A DNA stretch of 64,000 nt. It comes from Thalassotalea euphylliae (GTDB lineage Bacteria; Pseudomonadota; Gammaproteobacteria; Enterobacterales; Alteromonadaceae). The notes under the pieces are model-generated. The model was given only the letters and a program-made list of their open reading frames with translations, made no database searches and was not told the origin of the DNA. The translations under genes were made by a program, and so were the position numbers. Of the stretch, positions 25,550-33,954 are shown one piece after another. Numbering within the stretch: position 1 is the stretch's first letter; the number at the start of each line of letters is the position of its first letter. The stretch spans positions 2,604,001 through 2,668,000 of the forward strand of contig NZ_QUOT01000001.1 in the NCBI RefSeq assembly GCF_003390375.1. The letters are read 5' to 3'.

Positions 25550-26450
25550 TCAACTTAAATTGGCCACGGTTTTGTATTCAAGCCAGTATCTTTTCTCTGA
25601 CTCATTTGGGGTTAAACCAGCATTGTAGTGATGCGGCCTAACTGAGCTGTAATAACCAACAATATAGTGTGTTATTTCAGCTCTAGCTTCAGTAAAGGAA
25701 CGGTAACCCGTTGTGGGTATCCATTCTGTTTTTAAACTTCTAAAGAATCGCTCCATCGGGCTATTATCCCAACAATTACCACGGCGACTCATGCTTTGCT
25801 TTATCTGACAACGCCATAGCAATTGACGGTAGCTTCGGCTGGTGTAATGCGTCCCTTGGTCGCTATGGAACATCACACCTTTAGGCTTACCACGCATCTC
25901 ATAAGCCATCATCAGTGCTTTGCTCGTCAATGCTGTATCAGGCGATAGAGACATTGCCCAACCAATCGGTTTTCTCGCAAATAAATCAATAACAACTGCT
26001 AAATAAGCCCAGCGATTGCCAACCCAGATATACGTAACATCACCGCACCAAACCTGATTCGGCTTAACCACATCAAACTGCTGATTGAGATGGTTAGGTA
26101 TCGCCACATGCTCTTGATTTACTTTTCTATAACGGTGCTTCGGTAACTGGCAACTCACCAAGCCTAAACGTTTCATATAGCCTGTCGCCCTGAAACGTGA
26201 AATATCATAGCCACGGTCTATCGCTATCGTGGATATTGTACGAGAACCCGCTGCGCCATTACTTTCACGGTGGATTTGCTTAACGACAGCGATTTCTTTT
26301 AATTGCTTGCTATTCGGCTTCTTAGAGCGCTTATTCCAATACTTAAAGCTACTGCGATGAACATTAAATGTTTGGCAAATGGTGAATTCCGCATAGCTCT
26401 CTTTGAGTCGTTTAATTAGTTTAAATTGTTCATCGAGTCCGACATCAAGA
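25550..26450 (-). CDS. IS3-family transposase OrfB of copy B
   Basis: The first ATG of this frame is at 26176 (208 residues), but the frame is open upstream to beyond 26450 and encodes the normal N-terminal part there (ESYAEFTICQTFNVHRSSFK, GAAGSRTISTIAIDRGYD), so the enzyme is made by frameshifting from orfA. The DDE core is complete: VWCGDVTYI, VMFHSDQGTHYTS and NSPMERFFRSLKTEW. It ends YWLEYKTVANLS. Probably still functional. Confidence 0.85.
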
Positions 26451-26727
26451 GAGCGGTAGCCTTTTTTAGAATTTCCTTTTCTAATTCAATGCGTTTTATC
26501 TTTTTCTCAAGCTCTTTAATCTTACACTGCTCTGGTGTCATTGGGCTGGCTTTGCTGGTGATGCCTTTGCGTTCATTACGAAGCTGACGCACCCACTTAT
26601 CCATTGTCGACTTACCAACGCTCATCGCTTCTGCTGCTTCTCGAACGGAATAACCTTGATCAACAACTAATTGAGCAGCTTCTAACCGAAATTCTGGTGT
26701 GAAATTACGTTTGCCTGTTCTTGTCAT
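26416..26727 (-). CDS. IS3-family OrfA of copy B
   Basis: A 103-residue protein with a helix-turn-helix (KRNFTPEFRLEAAQLVVDQG, SVREAAEAMSVGKSTMDKWV) and a Lys/Glu-rich coiled coil (IKELEKKIKRIELEKEILKK). Its end overlaps the OrfB frame by ~35 bp, consistent with programmed frameshifting. Confidence 0.9.
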   Translation of the reverse strand: MTRTGKRNFTPEFRLEAAQLVVDQGYSVREAAEAMSVGKSTMDKWVRQLRNERKGITSKASPMTPEQCKIKELEKKIKRIELEKEILKKATALLMSDSMNNLN

Positions 26728-27138
26728 TTTGTCACCTAATCAATTTTATGAGGTGATGATACCACCTCTAACTAGGTGGCCAAATTTGTTATACCACTAC
26801 ACTTCAAGAACATCATGAAGCCAACCAGCTGCAATAACTTTTTCATCATCGACATTAGCAACATGTTTTAACAGTTCGACTACTTCAGTTAGGTGTTCTG
26901 AGTATGGGGCGCCATTTGCCTTTCTGGTTTGTCCTTAGTGAAATTTGATTGCCAGTGCCTTTGCACGAAGCTCAAGCTGCACCATTCTGACGTATCCTTC
27001 TGCGTAAAAAGATCGATAAAGACTCAAAATTCTATTTTTGATTAGGTGTTTCTACTACAATATTTTAGCTGAAAATACTATGGTATTGTGACGCAATTTG
27101 GTTTGATGAATAACTGGCTAACTACCATTTCCATTGAG

Positions 27139-27289
27139 ACTTTCCAACTATGTTTGTATGACTTAGTCTACGTCAGAATAGTAACCAGAGAGCCCCTTCC
27201 ATCTTTGTTTACAAAGGGTGTTGTGAAAAGTCCTTATTTTTAATAGAAAATGGTAGTCCCTGACTTTCCAACTTAGTTTGCAGATGACA
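27139..27289. repeat. Right end: terminal repeat plus spaced 20-bp motifs
   Basis: On the minus strand the motif CAAACTAAGTTGGAAAGT and its variants occur at 27263-27282 (outermost), 27194-27213 (diverged, about 15 of 20 matches) and 27139-27158. The terminus is TGTCAT read inward from 27289. Spaced sites at one end and abutting sites at the other are characteristic of Tn7-like elements. Confidence 0.8.
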
Positions 27290-27334
27290 GCCATTTTGAG
27301 AACGGAGAACGCGTTAAAAGGCCATTTAACGGGA

Positions 27335-27373
27335 AAAAAGCGACTGCGCTTAGCGTTAGTCGCTTTTTTGTTG
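27335..27373 (-). terminator. Intrinsic terminator of the Cof-type HAD gene
   Basis: AAAAAAGCGACT and AGTCGCTTTTTT form a strong stem with flanking A and T runs, 25 bp beyond the HAD hydrolase stop codon. It also serves opposite transcription. Confidence 0.85.
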
Positions 27374-27397
27374 CTATTTTCGCGCAATCATTTTTAC

Positions 27398-28246
27398 TTA
27401 AAATGAAAGACTAAACCTTTTGCGCAAGAATTTAGCGACACCATCTTCATCATGATGACCAATGATTGCGGTTGATGCCGCTTTTATATGCGCTTTAGCA
27501 TTTTCAGGCGCATAACATTCATCAGCAATTTCAAACATGCTGGTGTCATTGTCGCTATCGCCAAAGCAGATAATGCTGTCTGCACCTAGTTGATTCTTTA
27601 GCGCTAGTACCGCAGAGCCTTTATTGGCTGCCGCGTGGTGTACATCTATCCAACGGTAATCTGCTACTAAGGCTTGACCTGAGTAGGCAACGAGATTTGC
27701 TTGAGCTGATATTTTTCCATTCGCCTCTTTAACTACATCACTTGGCCCAACCATACTGATGTTAGTGAAATGCAAGTCACCTTTGCATTGCTCAATTGGC
27801 AGCAAGCTGACACCATCTTTCTGGCTTAAACGCTGCAACAGACTTTGCTCTGCTTTATTCTTGAGGATGCCATGAAAAATACACCTTCGAGCGTCTTTGT
27901 CTAACGCACTGACAAAAGGAGTCGATTGCGGTGAAGCCATGATTTCGACCGCTGCTAAGCTCTCATCCACGCTAAGACAATGATTAAAGCTAAAGCGTTT
28001 TTCATTCGGACACCAAGTTAACACGCCATTGGTGTAAATATGGGGAAGCGAGAAAGTATGCTCTTTGATCACTGGTGCTGCCGACAAATCACTGCGCCCT
28101 GTCGCAATCGTGTATTGAATGCCTTGGCTATCGAGTGCACGCAGCGTTGCCAGTGTGTATGCGGAGAGTTGAGATTGTTTGTTCAATAACGTCTGATCGA
28201 GGTCAAAAACGACCAGTGGATTAGTTGCGCGCAAATTTATTATCAC
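27398..28246 (-). CDS. Cof-type HAD-IIB phosphatase
   Basis: A 282-residue HAD-superfamily phosphatase with motif I VFDLDQTLL (residues 13-21; nucleophile Asp), a motif II Thr in YTIATGRSD, a C2-type cap and motif IV CFGDSDNDTSMFEIAD (~228-243). Members remove phosphate from sugar phosphates, FMN or similar small molecules. It follows the DUF6482 gene by 2 bp and forms an operon with it. The precise substrate cannot be read from sequence. Confidence 0.88.
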   Translation of the reverse strand: MIINLRATNPLVVFDLDQTLLNKQSQLSAYTLATLRALDSQGIQYTIATGRSDLSAAPVIKEHTFSLPHIYTNGVLTWCPNEKRFSFNHCLSVDESLAAVEIMASPQSTPFVSALDKDARRCIFHGILKNKAEQSLLQRLSQKDGVSLLPIEQCKGDLHFTNISMVGPSDVVKEANGKISAQANLVAYSGQALVADYRWIDVHHAAANKGSAVLALKNQLGADSIICFGDSDNDTSMFEIADECYAPENAKAHIKAASTAIIGHHDEDGVAKFLRKRFSLSF

Positions 28247-28248
28247 TG

Positions 28249-28569
28249 TTAGTGGAGGTGTTTTAACACGGCATAGGGATTTTGTCTTAACGGCACTTCA
28301 AGGCGGTTGCTACCGTTTTTAGTTGGTTGTCCCACCATTTCATCGTATGCACTTTCGTGCCTGAGCACAATTTCTTTAATGTCGAGTTTTTCGAAATGCT
28401 CACGCATCTTGGTGAGATTTCTAGTGGTTAACGTTTTCTGCTCAGATTGCCAAACCACATGTTCACAGCCGTCAATCACAACAATCGCTTGATACAAGGC
28501 TTGTTCAAGTGAGTTGATAATTAACTTATCGATTGGCGTGGTTAGCAGGTCTTTATATAGCAGTTTCAC
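28249..28569 (-). CDS. DUF6482-like small protein
   Basis: A 106-residue protein without signal or membrane segment. It contains IDKLIINSLEQALYQAIVVI (13-32), a helix LTKMREHFEKLDIKEIVLRH and AYDEMVGQP near residue 75, which I associate with the DUF6482 family of gammaproteobacteria. Function is unknown. It is the first gene of a two-gene unit with the HAD phosphatase. Family name is from memory and moderately sure. Confidence 0.65.
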   Translation of the reverse strand: MKLLYKDLLTTPIDKLIINSLEQALYQAIVVIDGCEHVVWQSEQKTLTTRNLTKMREHFEKLDIKEIVLRHESAYDEMVGQPTKNGSNRLEVPLRQNPYAVLKHLH

Positions 28570-28739
28570 GTGGTTACTCGGTTATACGGTGTTGTTTTAT
28601 GCTTACTCTGTTTGATTAGTGTACGACGCTTTGCCGCTGTTTGATCAATACCAAGGTACTTCACCTCTGAACCAAACATTAATATTCATTTGTTACTTGA
28701 TCTCAACTTACGTTGAGGTTTTAGGCTTGTGTCTTTCTT

Positions 28740-28902
28740 ATACCAATTGAATTAATGAGTTGATCAATTACGGCGTAGGAAAAAAGTTTCATAAACAAGG
28801 CGTTATTTTTTGGTAACTAGTTATTCTAATTTCAAAAATAACAACACAGTTGATGAGCGTTTTAAGCAGCTAGAATGATCAAGTATTTATTGAAATTGGT
28901 AT
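28740..28902. repeat. MITE-like element with ATACCAATT ends (1)
   Basis: A non-coding block of 163 bp starting ATACCAATTGAATTAATGAG and ending TTGAAATTGGTAT, thus with inverted ends. Similar ends bound the blocks at 40915-41179 and 51366-51679. It fills most of the 355-bp gap upstream of the flavodoxin-like gene. Confidence 0.6.
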
Positions 28903-28924
28903 TGTTTAATAGAAGGAACAAAAC

Positions 28925-29434
28925 ATGAGGATAGCCATTGTCTTAGGCACGAGTAGGTGTGAAGGAAACACTGCTAAATTGGTTAATGACTTCATTAGCA
29001 ATTGTGAGCACCATGTGTCGCTTTATCTGCTAAGTGATTTCCACATACTGCCTTATGACTATAAGTTTGCTAATCAAACGGATGATTTTTCAACATTGAT
29101 CGATGAAGTGGTAACAAAGCATGATGTTATTTTGCTCGCCTCACCAATTTACTGGTATTCACCGAGCGCACAGATGAAAGTGTTTATGGATCGATTAACG
29201 GATTTGTTGGAAATCAATAAACCGCTTGGCAGGCAATTGAAAGGCAAGGCTGCGGGCGTTATCGCGACAGGCGTCGACGAGCAACCTACTCACTGTTTTG
29301 AACAAATTTTTAGTCTAACGTTTAAGTACCTAAATATGCGTTATTTGGGCATGATTTATGAGCCATGCCCTGAAGATGACTGCAATGTTAAAATCAAGCA
29401 ATATGAATCGCTAATTCAACGCTTTCAAGAATAA
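28925..29434 (+). CDS. NAD(P)H-dependent FMN reductase / flavodoxin-like oxidoreductase
   Basis: A 169-residue flavodoxin-fold protein: phosphate-binding loop LGTSRCEGNTAKLV (8-21), ASPIYWYSPSAQMKVFMDRL (~77-96) and GVIATG. The family binds FMN and reduces quinones, flavins or other small molecules with NAD(P)H. It is monocistronic with an AGAAGGAAC ribosome site. Its 3' end overlaps the convergent gene at 29411 by 24 bp. Confidence 0.85.
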   Translation: MRIAIVLGTSRCEGNTAKLVNDFISNCEHHVSLYLLSDFHILPYDYKFANQTDDFSTLIDEVVTKHDVILLASPIYWYSPSAQMKVFMDRLTDLLEINKPLGRQLKGKAAGVIATGVDEQPTHCFEQIFSLTFKYLNMRYLGMIYEPCPEDDCNVKIKQYESLIQRFQE

Positions 29435-30019
29435 ACTTGCGAGTGTCGCTTGATCAGGCATACCTGTTTCTTTTAGGCCCAGTTTTTTTTGATAGGCCAG
29501 AAATGCTTTACTATCGATTGTAGTAAACTGTTTGCCATCTACCTCATCTTTATAAAAGCCCATAGCTTTTAGTCGTTGTTTTGCTCTTAACAATATTTCT
29601 TCGTAATGAAAGCCTACCGCATCACCAACTTGAATCTTTACGATCGTATCCTCTTCGTTGAGCCTAATAGGAAAAATAGACTTTATTAGTGAGTTAGCGG
29701 CATCAAAATACTTAATTTCAGGATTAGATTGGCAGTGCTTTTGTAATAGCATTAATAGCAACTCAGTCGTTTGCCAAGGCGAAATATCGTAGTTTTTGGC
29801 TTGGACTTGATTAAATGAGGTGATATATCCCTCTAGCCAGCCAGCATACAACAAAAAATCAGAATTTCTTTGTTCTGTAGCCGTTAAAAAGTCAGCACAA
29901 GACTTTCTTGCGGCCCCTTTTGCTGCAAATTTTCCATCTTTGTCAGCAGCTAGCACATTAGTGGTCAACGCCAGTAAGGTTAAGTTGATAGTAAATAAAA
30001 GTATTTTAATGTTCTTCAT
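29411..30019 (-). CDS. Secreted protein with C-terminal peptidoglycan-binding-like domain
   Basis: A 202-residue protein with a signal peptide (1-24, ending NVLAA), a middle helical region (SCADFLTATEQRNSDFLLYA, GWLEGYITSFNQV, LLLMLLQKHC) similar in pattern to small Rap1a/HdeA-type domains, and a C-terminal PG_binding_1-like repeat (LRAKQRLKAMGFYKDEVDGK, FLAYQKKLGLKETGMPDQAT). It likely works in the periplasm at the cell wall. It lies 69 bp from the convergent-side neighbour PEP-CTERM gene and is probably transcribed on its own. Confidence 0.65.
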   Translation of the reverse strand: MKNIKILLFTINLTLLALTTNVLAADKDGKFAAKGAARKSCADFLTATEQRNSDFLLYAGWLEGYITSFNQVQAKNYDISPWQTTELLLMLLQKHCQSNPEIKYFDAANSLIKSIFPIRLNEEDTIVKIQVGDAVGFHYEEILLRAKQRLKAMGFYKDEVDGKQFTTIDSKAFLAYQKKLGLKETGMPDQATLASLFLKALN

Positions 30020-30087
30020 AATTTCCCTATTAAAAAGCCTAAGTAGAAATACTTAGGCTATTTTTATACAACAACTGCTTATAAATA

Positions 30088-31497
30088 CTAAATCTTTCTT
30101 CTACGTAAGGCTAATCCACCCAAGCCTAAGCTAATTATCAGGATAGACGCTGGTTCAGGGATATCGTTGGCATCTGACACAAATACCGTAATTGGATCTT
30201 GGGTAAATGACAAAGCGCCAGATTCGGCAAAAGAAACGCCGGTAACGAATGCTTGTGGGTTGTCTGGGTCCAAGGCTAGGTCAAGGTTAATACCTTGAAT
30301 TGAGAATGTAGTTACTCCATTAAATCCATTAAGAACAAAGTCAAAGGTCTCACCTGAGTTAAGTGCAAACTGCCGCAACATATTGTTAAACATAAACTCC
30401 AAAATATAGCCGTCTGGGTCAGGAACCGCGTCAAATGGTGGTGCTGTAACCGTTGCAATAGCGAGGCTTGATGTATATGTATAACCGGATGCTACATCAG
30501 GATCAAACCAGATTGTTTCGCCTTGTTGAACATCAGGGAGACTAAAAACAAATGCCCCATCTTCATTCGTAGGGTTACTAGGGTCGGGTAAAATAGGCGT
30601 AAATGGCGATTCACCTAGCTCACCGAAACTTGCCAGAAAAATAGTTGAATCGTAGCCGCCATCAGAAGCATCTGCTAGCAGTAATCTAAAGGTATTTACT
30701 CCCTCTTGAACAGGTACATCAAATCTAAGTAAAGGGTTACCGTTAGGAGCTAGTACACCATCTAATTCAGTGCCAGGTAAAGGTAGAAAATCGGGGTGAT
30801 TGATATTGATAGGTGCTAGTCCGTCTTCTGGCGATGCGCCTGTTGGTAATGCTCCAGCAACATTTTGACCATTTACAAACAGACCAAAGCCATCCACAAA
30901 CCCTGAATTGACGAACTCAGGGAATTCTTCTGAACCAAAAGCACCGAAGAAGGTGATTGTTGAGGCGCTATCCTCATCAACAGTGAAGCTAATGTCGAGC
31001 TGAACGGGGTCGAAATGTTGAAGCTGGCCTGTTAAAGGAGACAGTTGATCGTTTTGTTCTTGACTTGCACTACTTCCATTGTCTAACCCAAATGAATTAC
31101 TCGTATTTGGGCCGTCTTGATAACTTGTAACGTTACCGGTGCTAAAGACTATACCGCCAGCAGAAGGCAAGTTGTAAACACCGGAGGCATTAGTAAACAA
31201 GCCTGCTTGGTTTAATGGTGCGATTGGGTTGTCAAGGTTAACATTCCCATTTTCGCCTGGCCCACACCCTATTTCATCTTCACAATTACCCTCATCACCA
31301 GATTCTGAGCTAAATCCACCAGAGAGTATTGCAGAATTTATTGTGATCCCAGAACCCGGAACGAGAAGAGTGTTGGCGAGTTCAGTTGCATCTTGGCTGG
31401 CAGTAATGACTATTGCGTACGAAAACTGTGAACTGATCAAGCTAGCTAAGGCGCTAACTCCCAGCAGCGAGCGGATCAAACTACGTCTATTTCTCAT
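30088..31497 (-). CDS. PEP-CTERM protein with choice-of-anchor L domain
   Basis: From the ATG at 31497 (AAGGAAG ribosome site; an upstream in-frame ATG at 31524 lacks one) the product has 469 residues. It has a signal peptide (RNRRSLIRSLLGVSALASLI), a choice-of-anchor L domain (~30-270, with NSAILSGGFSSESG, GIVFSTGNV, TFFGAFGSEEFPEFVN, DGFGLFVNG) and a C-terminal sorting signal IPEPASILIISLGLGG, then LRRRK. PEP-CTERM proteins are cut by exosortase and placed at the surface or in exopolymer. No exosortase gene is in the window. Asp-rich stretches suggest calcium binding. Confidence 0.88.
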   Translation of the reverse strand: MRNRRSLIRSLLGVSALASLISSQFSYAIVITASQDATELANTLLVPGSGITINSAILSGGFSSESGDEGNCEDEIGCGPGENGNVNLDNPIAPLNQAGLFTNASGVYNLPSAGGIVFSTGNVTSYQDGPNTSNSFGLDNGSSASQEQNDQLSPLTGQLQHFDPVQLDISFTVDEDSASTITFFGAFGSEEFPEFVNSGFVDGFGLFVNGQNVAGALPTGASPEDGLAPININHPDFLPLPGTELDGVLAPNGNPLLRFDVPVQEGVNTFRLLLADASDGGYDSTIFLASFGELGESPFTPILPDPSNPTNEDGAFVFSLPDVQQGETIWFDPDVASGYTYTSSLAIATVTAPPFDAVPDPDGYILEFMFNNMLRQFALNSGETFDFVLNGFNGVTTFSIQGINLDLALDPDNPQAFVTGVSFAESGALSFTQDPITVFVSDANDIPEPASILIISLGLGGLALRRRKI

Positions 31498-31941
31498 GTT
31501 TTCTTCCTTTAAAATTATGATCATTGATAGTTTTTCTATTGGTCAGACGAGTTACAAGCAAAACATATGCCCAAACCGTTGGCTTTAGCTACGTTATTGA
31601 ATTTATTGGGTTGTTTTTAAATGTTGTTGAAAAGCAACTGCTAAAGTGTAAATAAAATAGACGATTAGGGGGAGCTAGGTAAGTTTATAATCGTGATCAG
31701 TAGTAAAACTAGTGAAATGAAACCTTTCATCTATCGTTTCCTCTTAACAAATGAAGTAGGCTTTCATAGAGTTGCAAAGTTGATGCGTTATATTATTCAT
31801 CGCTTTGTATATGTATTCATAGGCGATTTAAGGCCATGAATAAGTGTTGTTGAACGCTATAATGGTTAACCTTTGTCGCGAGTTTACGTAAACTAAAGCA
31901 AAAACAGGCGTACTTTTAGAATAATTATTGGGAAATCAACT
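31498..31941. other. Non-coding stretch between PEP-CTERM gene and pgi
   Basis: No gene was seen. It must hold the divergent promoters of the PEP-CTERM gene and pgi. No strong hairpin or repeat was noticed. Confidence 0.5.
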
Positions 31942-33573
31942 ATGCTCACTTCCTCTGCCGAGTGGAAAAACCTTCAAAAACATTATCAAGATATCGAAGA
32001 TATTCATATGAAATCACTGTTTGAGCAAGACAGTGAGCGCTTCAACAAATATTCGATGACGGCGGCAGGGCTGACTTTAGATTATTCAAAGAATCATATT
32101 ACCGAGCAATCCATTGAGCATTTAGTGGCGCTGGCTCAAGCTGCCAATGTTGAACAACAGCGTGAACGCATGTTTGCCGGTAGTGAAATTAATGTGACCG
32201 AACATCGCGCGGTACTGCATACGGCATTACGTAACTTCTCTGGCCAGCCAGTGTATGTTGATGGCAAAGATGTGATGCCTGAAATTGAACAAACACGTGC
32301 GCAAATGAAACGTTTTGTTGAAGCGGTATCAACTGGTGAAAAGAAAGGTTACAGCGGTAAGGCATTTACTGATGTTATCAGTATTGGTATTGGTGGCTCA
32401 TTTCTTGGCCCTAAAATTATGTCAGAGGCGTTAAAACCTTATCGCCAAAAACACATTAATGTGCACTTTGTGGCTAACGTTGATGGCTGCCACTTGCAAG
32501 ACGTCTTAGCGGGCTTAAACCCAGAAACCACGCTGATTATTACATCGTCAAAAACACTGACGACACAAGAAACTTTGCGTAATACCCAGTCAGCGAAAGA
32601 GTGGTTTTTACAAACAGCTACACAAGCCGATGTTGAATATAACTTTGCTTGTGTTTCAACCAATATCACCGCCGCACAAGAATTTGGTATTAATCCTGAC
32701 AATATTTTCCCAATGTGGGATTGGGTCGGTGGTCGTTACTCGGTTTGGTCGGCAATTGGCTTACCGTTAGCACTTGCCATAGGTTACGAAAACTACCATG
32801 ACTTTTTAACTGGCGCGTTTGAGCTTGATCAGCACTTTCAACAGGCACCGCTGGCGCAAAATATGCCAGTGATTATGGCACTGCTGGGCATATGGTACCG
32901 TAACTTCCACGGTGCTCAATCACAGGTATTACTGCCCTATTATCATTACTTACGTGGTCTTCCTGCCTATATTCAACAATTGGATATGGAAAGTAACGGT
33001 AAGTCGGTTAACTTAAATAATGAGGAAGCAGACTACGATACTGGCCCGATTATCTGGGGCAGTGAAGGTACGAATGGCCAACATTCATTCCATCAGTTGA
33101 TTCATCAAAGTAAAACCCATATTCCTGTGGACTTTATGATGCCGCTTCACCCTGCGAGTGAATGTGCTAATCACCACGATATGCTAGCGGCAAACTGTTT
33201 TGGCCAAAGTCAGGCGCTGATGGAAGGGCAAAGTGAAGCACAAGTGATTGCTGCAATGAAAAAGGCCAAATGTAGTACGGAAGAGATCAAAAACCTCTCT
33301 AGCCACAAGGTGATGAAAGGTAATAAACCAAGCAATACCTTATTATTCGACCGCCTTGACCCAAAAACCTTGGGTAGCCTAATCGCTTTGTATGAGCAAA
33401 AAGTGTTCGTGCAAGGGGTGATTTGGCAGATTAACTCGTTTGATCAGTGGGGTGTAGAGTTAGGTAAAGCACTTGGTAATCAAGTGTTAAGTAAACTCGC
33501 AGATACCAATGCTAAGTTGACGATGGACGGCTCTACCAACGGCTTAATTTCGCTTTATCGAGCGCGAAAATAA
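31942..33573 (+). CDS. pgi: Glucose-6-phosphate isomerase
   Basis: A 543-residue enzyme interconverting glucose 6-phosphate and fructose 6-phosphate in glycolysis and gluconeogenesis. Landmarks are DVISIGIGGSFLGPKIMSEA (sugar-phosphate loop), FPMWDWVGGRYSVWSAIGLP (~254-273), the signature ESNGKSV..., with the catalytic Glu in WGSEGTNGQHSF (~371-382), and a terminal KVFVQGVIW / SFDQWGVELGK with the catalytic Lys. Length is typical. Monocistronic. Confidence 0.97.
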   Translation: MLTSSAEWKNLQKHYQDIEDIHMKSLFEQDSERFNKYSMTAAGLTLDYSKNHITEQSIEHLVALAQAANVEQQRERMFAGSEINVTEHRAVLHTALRNFSGQPVYVDGKDVMPEIEQTRAQMKRFVEAVSTGEKKGYSGKAFTDVISIGIGGSFLGPKIMSEALKPYRQKHINVHFVANVDGCHLQDVLAGLNPETTLIITSSKTLTTQETLRNTQSAKEWFLQTATQADVEYNFACVSTNITAAQEFGINPDNIFPMWDWVGGRYSVWSAIGLPLALAIGYENYHDFLTGAFELDQHFQQAPLAQNMPVIMALLGIWYRNFHGAQSQVLLPYYHYLRGLPAYIQQLDMESNGKSVNLNNEEADYDTGPIIWGSEGTNGQHSFHQLIHQSKTHIPVDFMMPLHPASECANHHDMLAANCFGQSQALMEGQSEAQVIAAMKKAKCSTEEIKNLSSHKVMKGNKPSNTLLFDRLDPKTLGSLIALYEQKVFVQGVIWQINSFDQWGVELGKALGNQVLSKLADTNAKLTMDGSTNGLISLYRARK

Positions 33574-33613
33574 CACCTTTTCTCTATAACCGGCTTACTA
33601 AAGAATGCACGCT

Positions 33614-33943
33614 TTAACGTTTATATCTTTGGTAAGCAGGGTGAAACTCTAGGTAATCACACCAAACACTAAAGCTCTTTGCCGTGAAACGTTTATCCGT
33701 TGCGCGGTACCATCTCGACGCCCCTCTTGGCGGTAATACAAATTTAATACTGCGACCGTCAATGGCAACATAGCACGCCAATTCGCGTGTTGTTTCATTG
33801 GTTACTTTAACGCGGACAAAACCATCGGCGTTGTATCCATATTCAGTGTCGATGCGTGGAATTGCTGATGCATTGAACGTCGTGATCAAAGCGACAAGAG
33901 CGATAGCTGATTTTTGTTTGATGGCATAAAACAAGTTTTTCAT
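33614..33943 (-). CDS. Small secreted protein of unknown function
   Basis: The frame is open from 33997, but the ATG at 33943 gives a proper signal peptide (MKNLFYAIKQKSAIALVALI, cleavage near ASA) and starts 12 bp after the upstream transporter gene ends, so it is preferred (109 residues). The mature part (RIDTEYGYNADGFVRVKVTN; RELACYVAIDGRSIKFVLPP) looks like a small beta-rich periplasmic domain with two Cys. No family recognised. Probably co-transcribed with the DMT transporter. Confidence 0.65.
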   Translation of the reverse strand: MKNLFYAIKQKSAIALVALITTFNASAIPRIDTEYGYNADGFVRVKVTNETTRELACYVAIDGRSIKFVLPPRGASRWYRATDKRFTAKSFSVWCDYLEFHPAYQRYKR

Positions 33944-33954
33944 ACGAGTCGTTT

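Larger units (their letters stand above)
25542..26801 (-). mobile_element. IS3-family insertion sequence (copy B)
   Basis: A 1,260-bp element with ends TGTAGTGGT...(A)AATTGGCCAC and its inverted partner ending ACCACTACA, flanked by a 3-bp direct duplication CTT (25539-25541 and 26802-26804). It is a different IS3 subgroup from copy A, with different ends and proteins. It sits inside the HD-domain gene. Confidence 0.9.
25216..26985 (-). pseudogene. HD-domain (RSH/MESH1-like) hydrolase gene, doubly inactivated
   Basis: Removing the IS3-family element at 25542-26801 and one copy of its CTT duplication restores a continuous frame from an ATG at 26985 (GAAGGAT ribosome site) to the stop at 25216, about 167 codons. 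The product has the HD hydrolase pattern GQTRKANGAPYSEHL, AAGWLHDVLEDT and LLKLADITSNV, with HDxxED as in ppGpp hydrolases and their small homologs. In addition codon 17 is TAA (26935-26937), where relatives have a sense codon before GQ-x-RK. The gene is thus broken both by a nonsense mutation and by the IS. Confidence 0.75.
18604..27289. mobile_element. 8.7-kb transposon with Tn7/Tn5053-like ends, no transposase
   Basis: The element is defined by 27-bp terminal inverted repeats, both starting TGTCAT and containing CAAACTAAGTTGGAAAGT (25 of 27 positions identical), and by an exact 5-bp direct duplication GCCAT at 18599-18603 and 27290-27294. Each end has three copies of a ~20-bp motif: abutting at the left, spaced 55 and 69 bp apart at the right. 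Multiple end repeats plus 5-bp duplications are typical of transposons using TnsB/TniA-type transposases, and IS21-family ends are an alternative. Inside are a TetR/hydrolase/TonB-receptor module and several broken genes, but no tnsABC/tniQ or istAB. It was presumably moved by an enzyme encoded elsewhere, or has lost its own. Confidence 0.8.

Noticed and set aside
27163..27387. 74-codon minus-strand frame at the right end of the transposon
   Set aside because: It spans the terminal repeat, the target duplication and the HAD-gene terminator, so it is not a gene.
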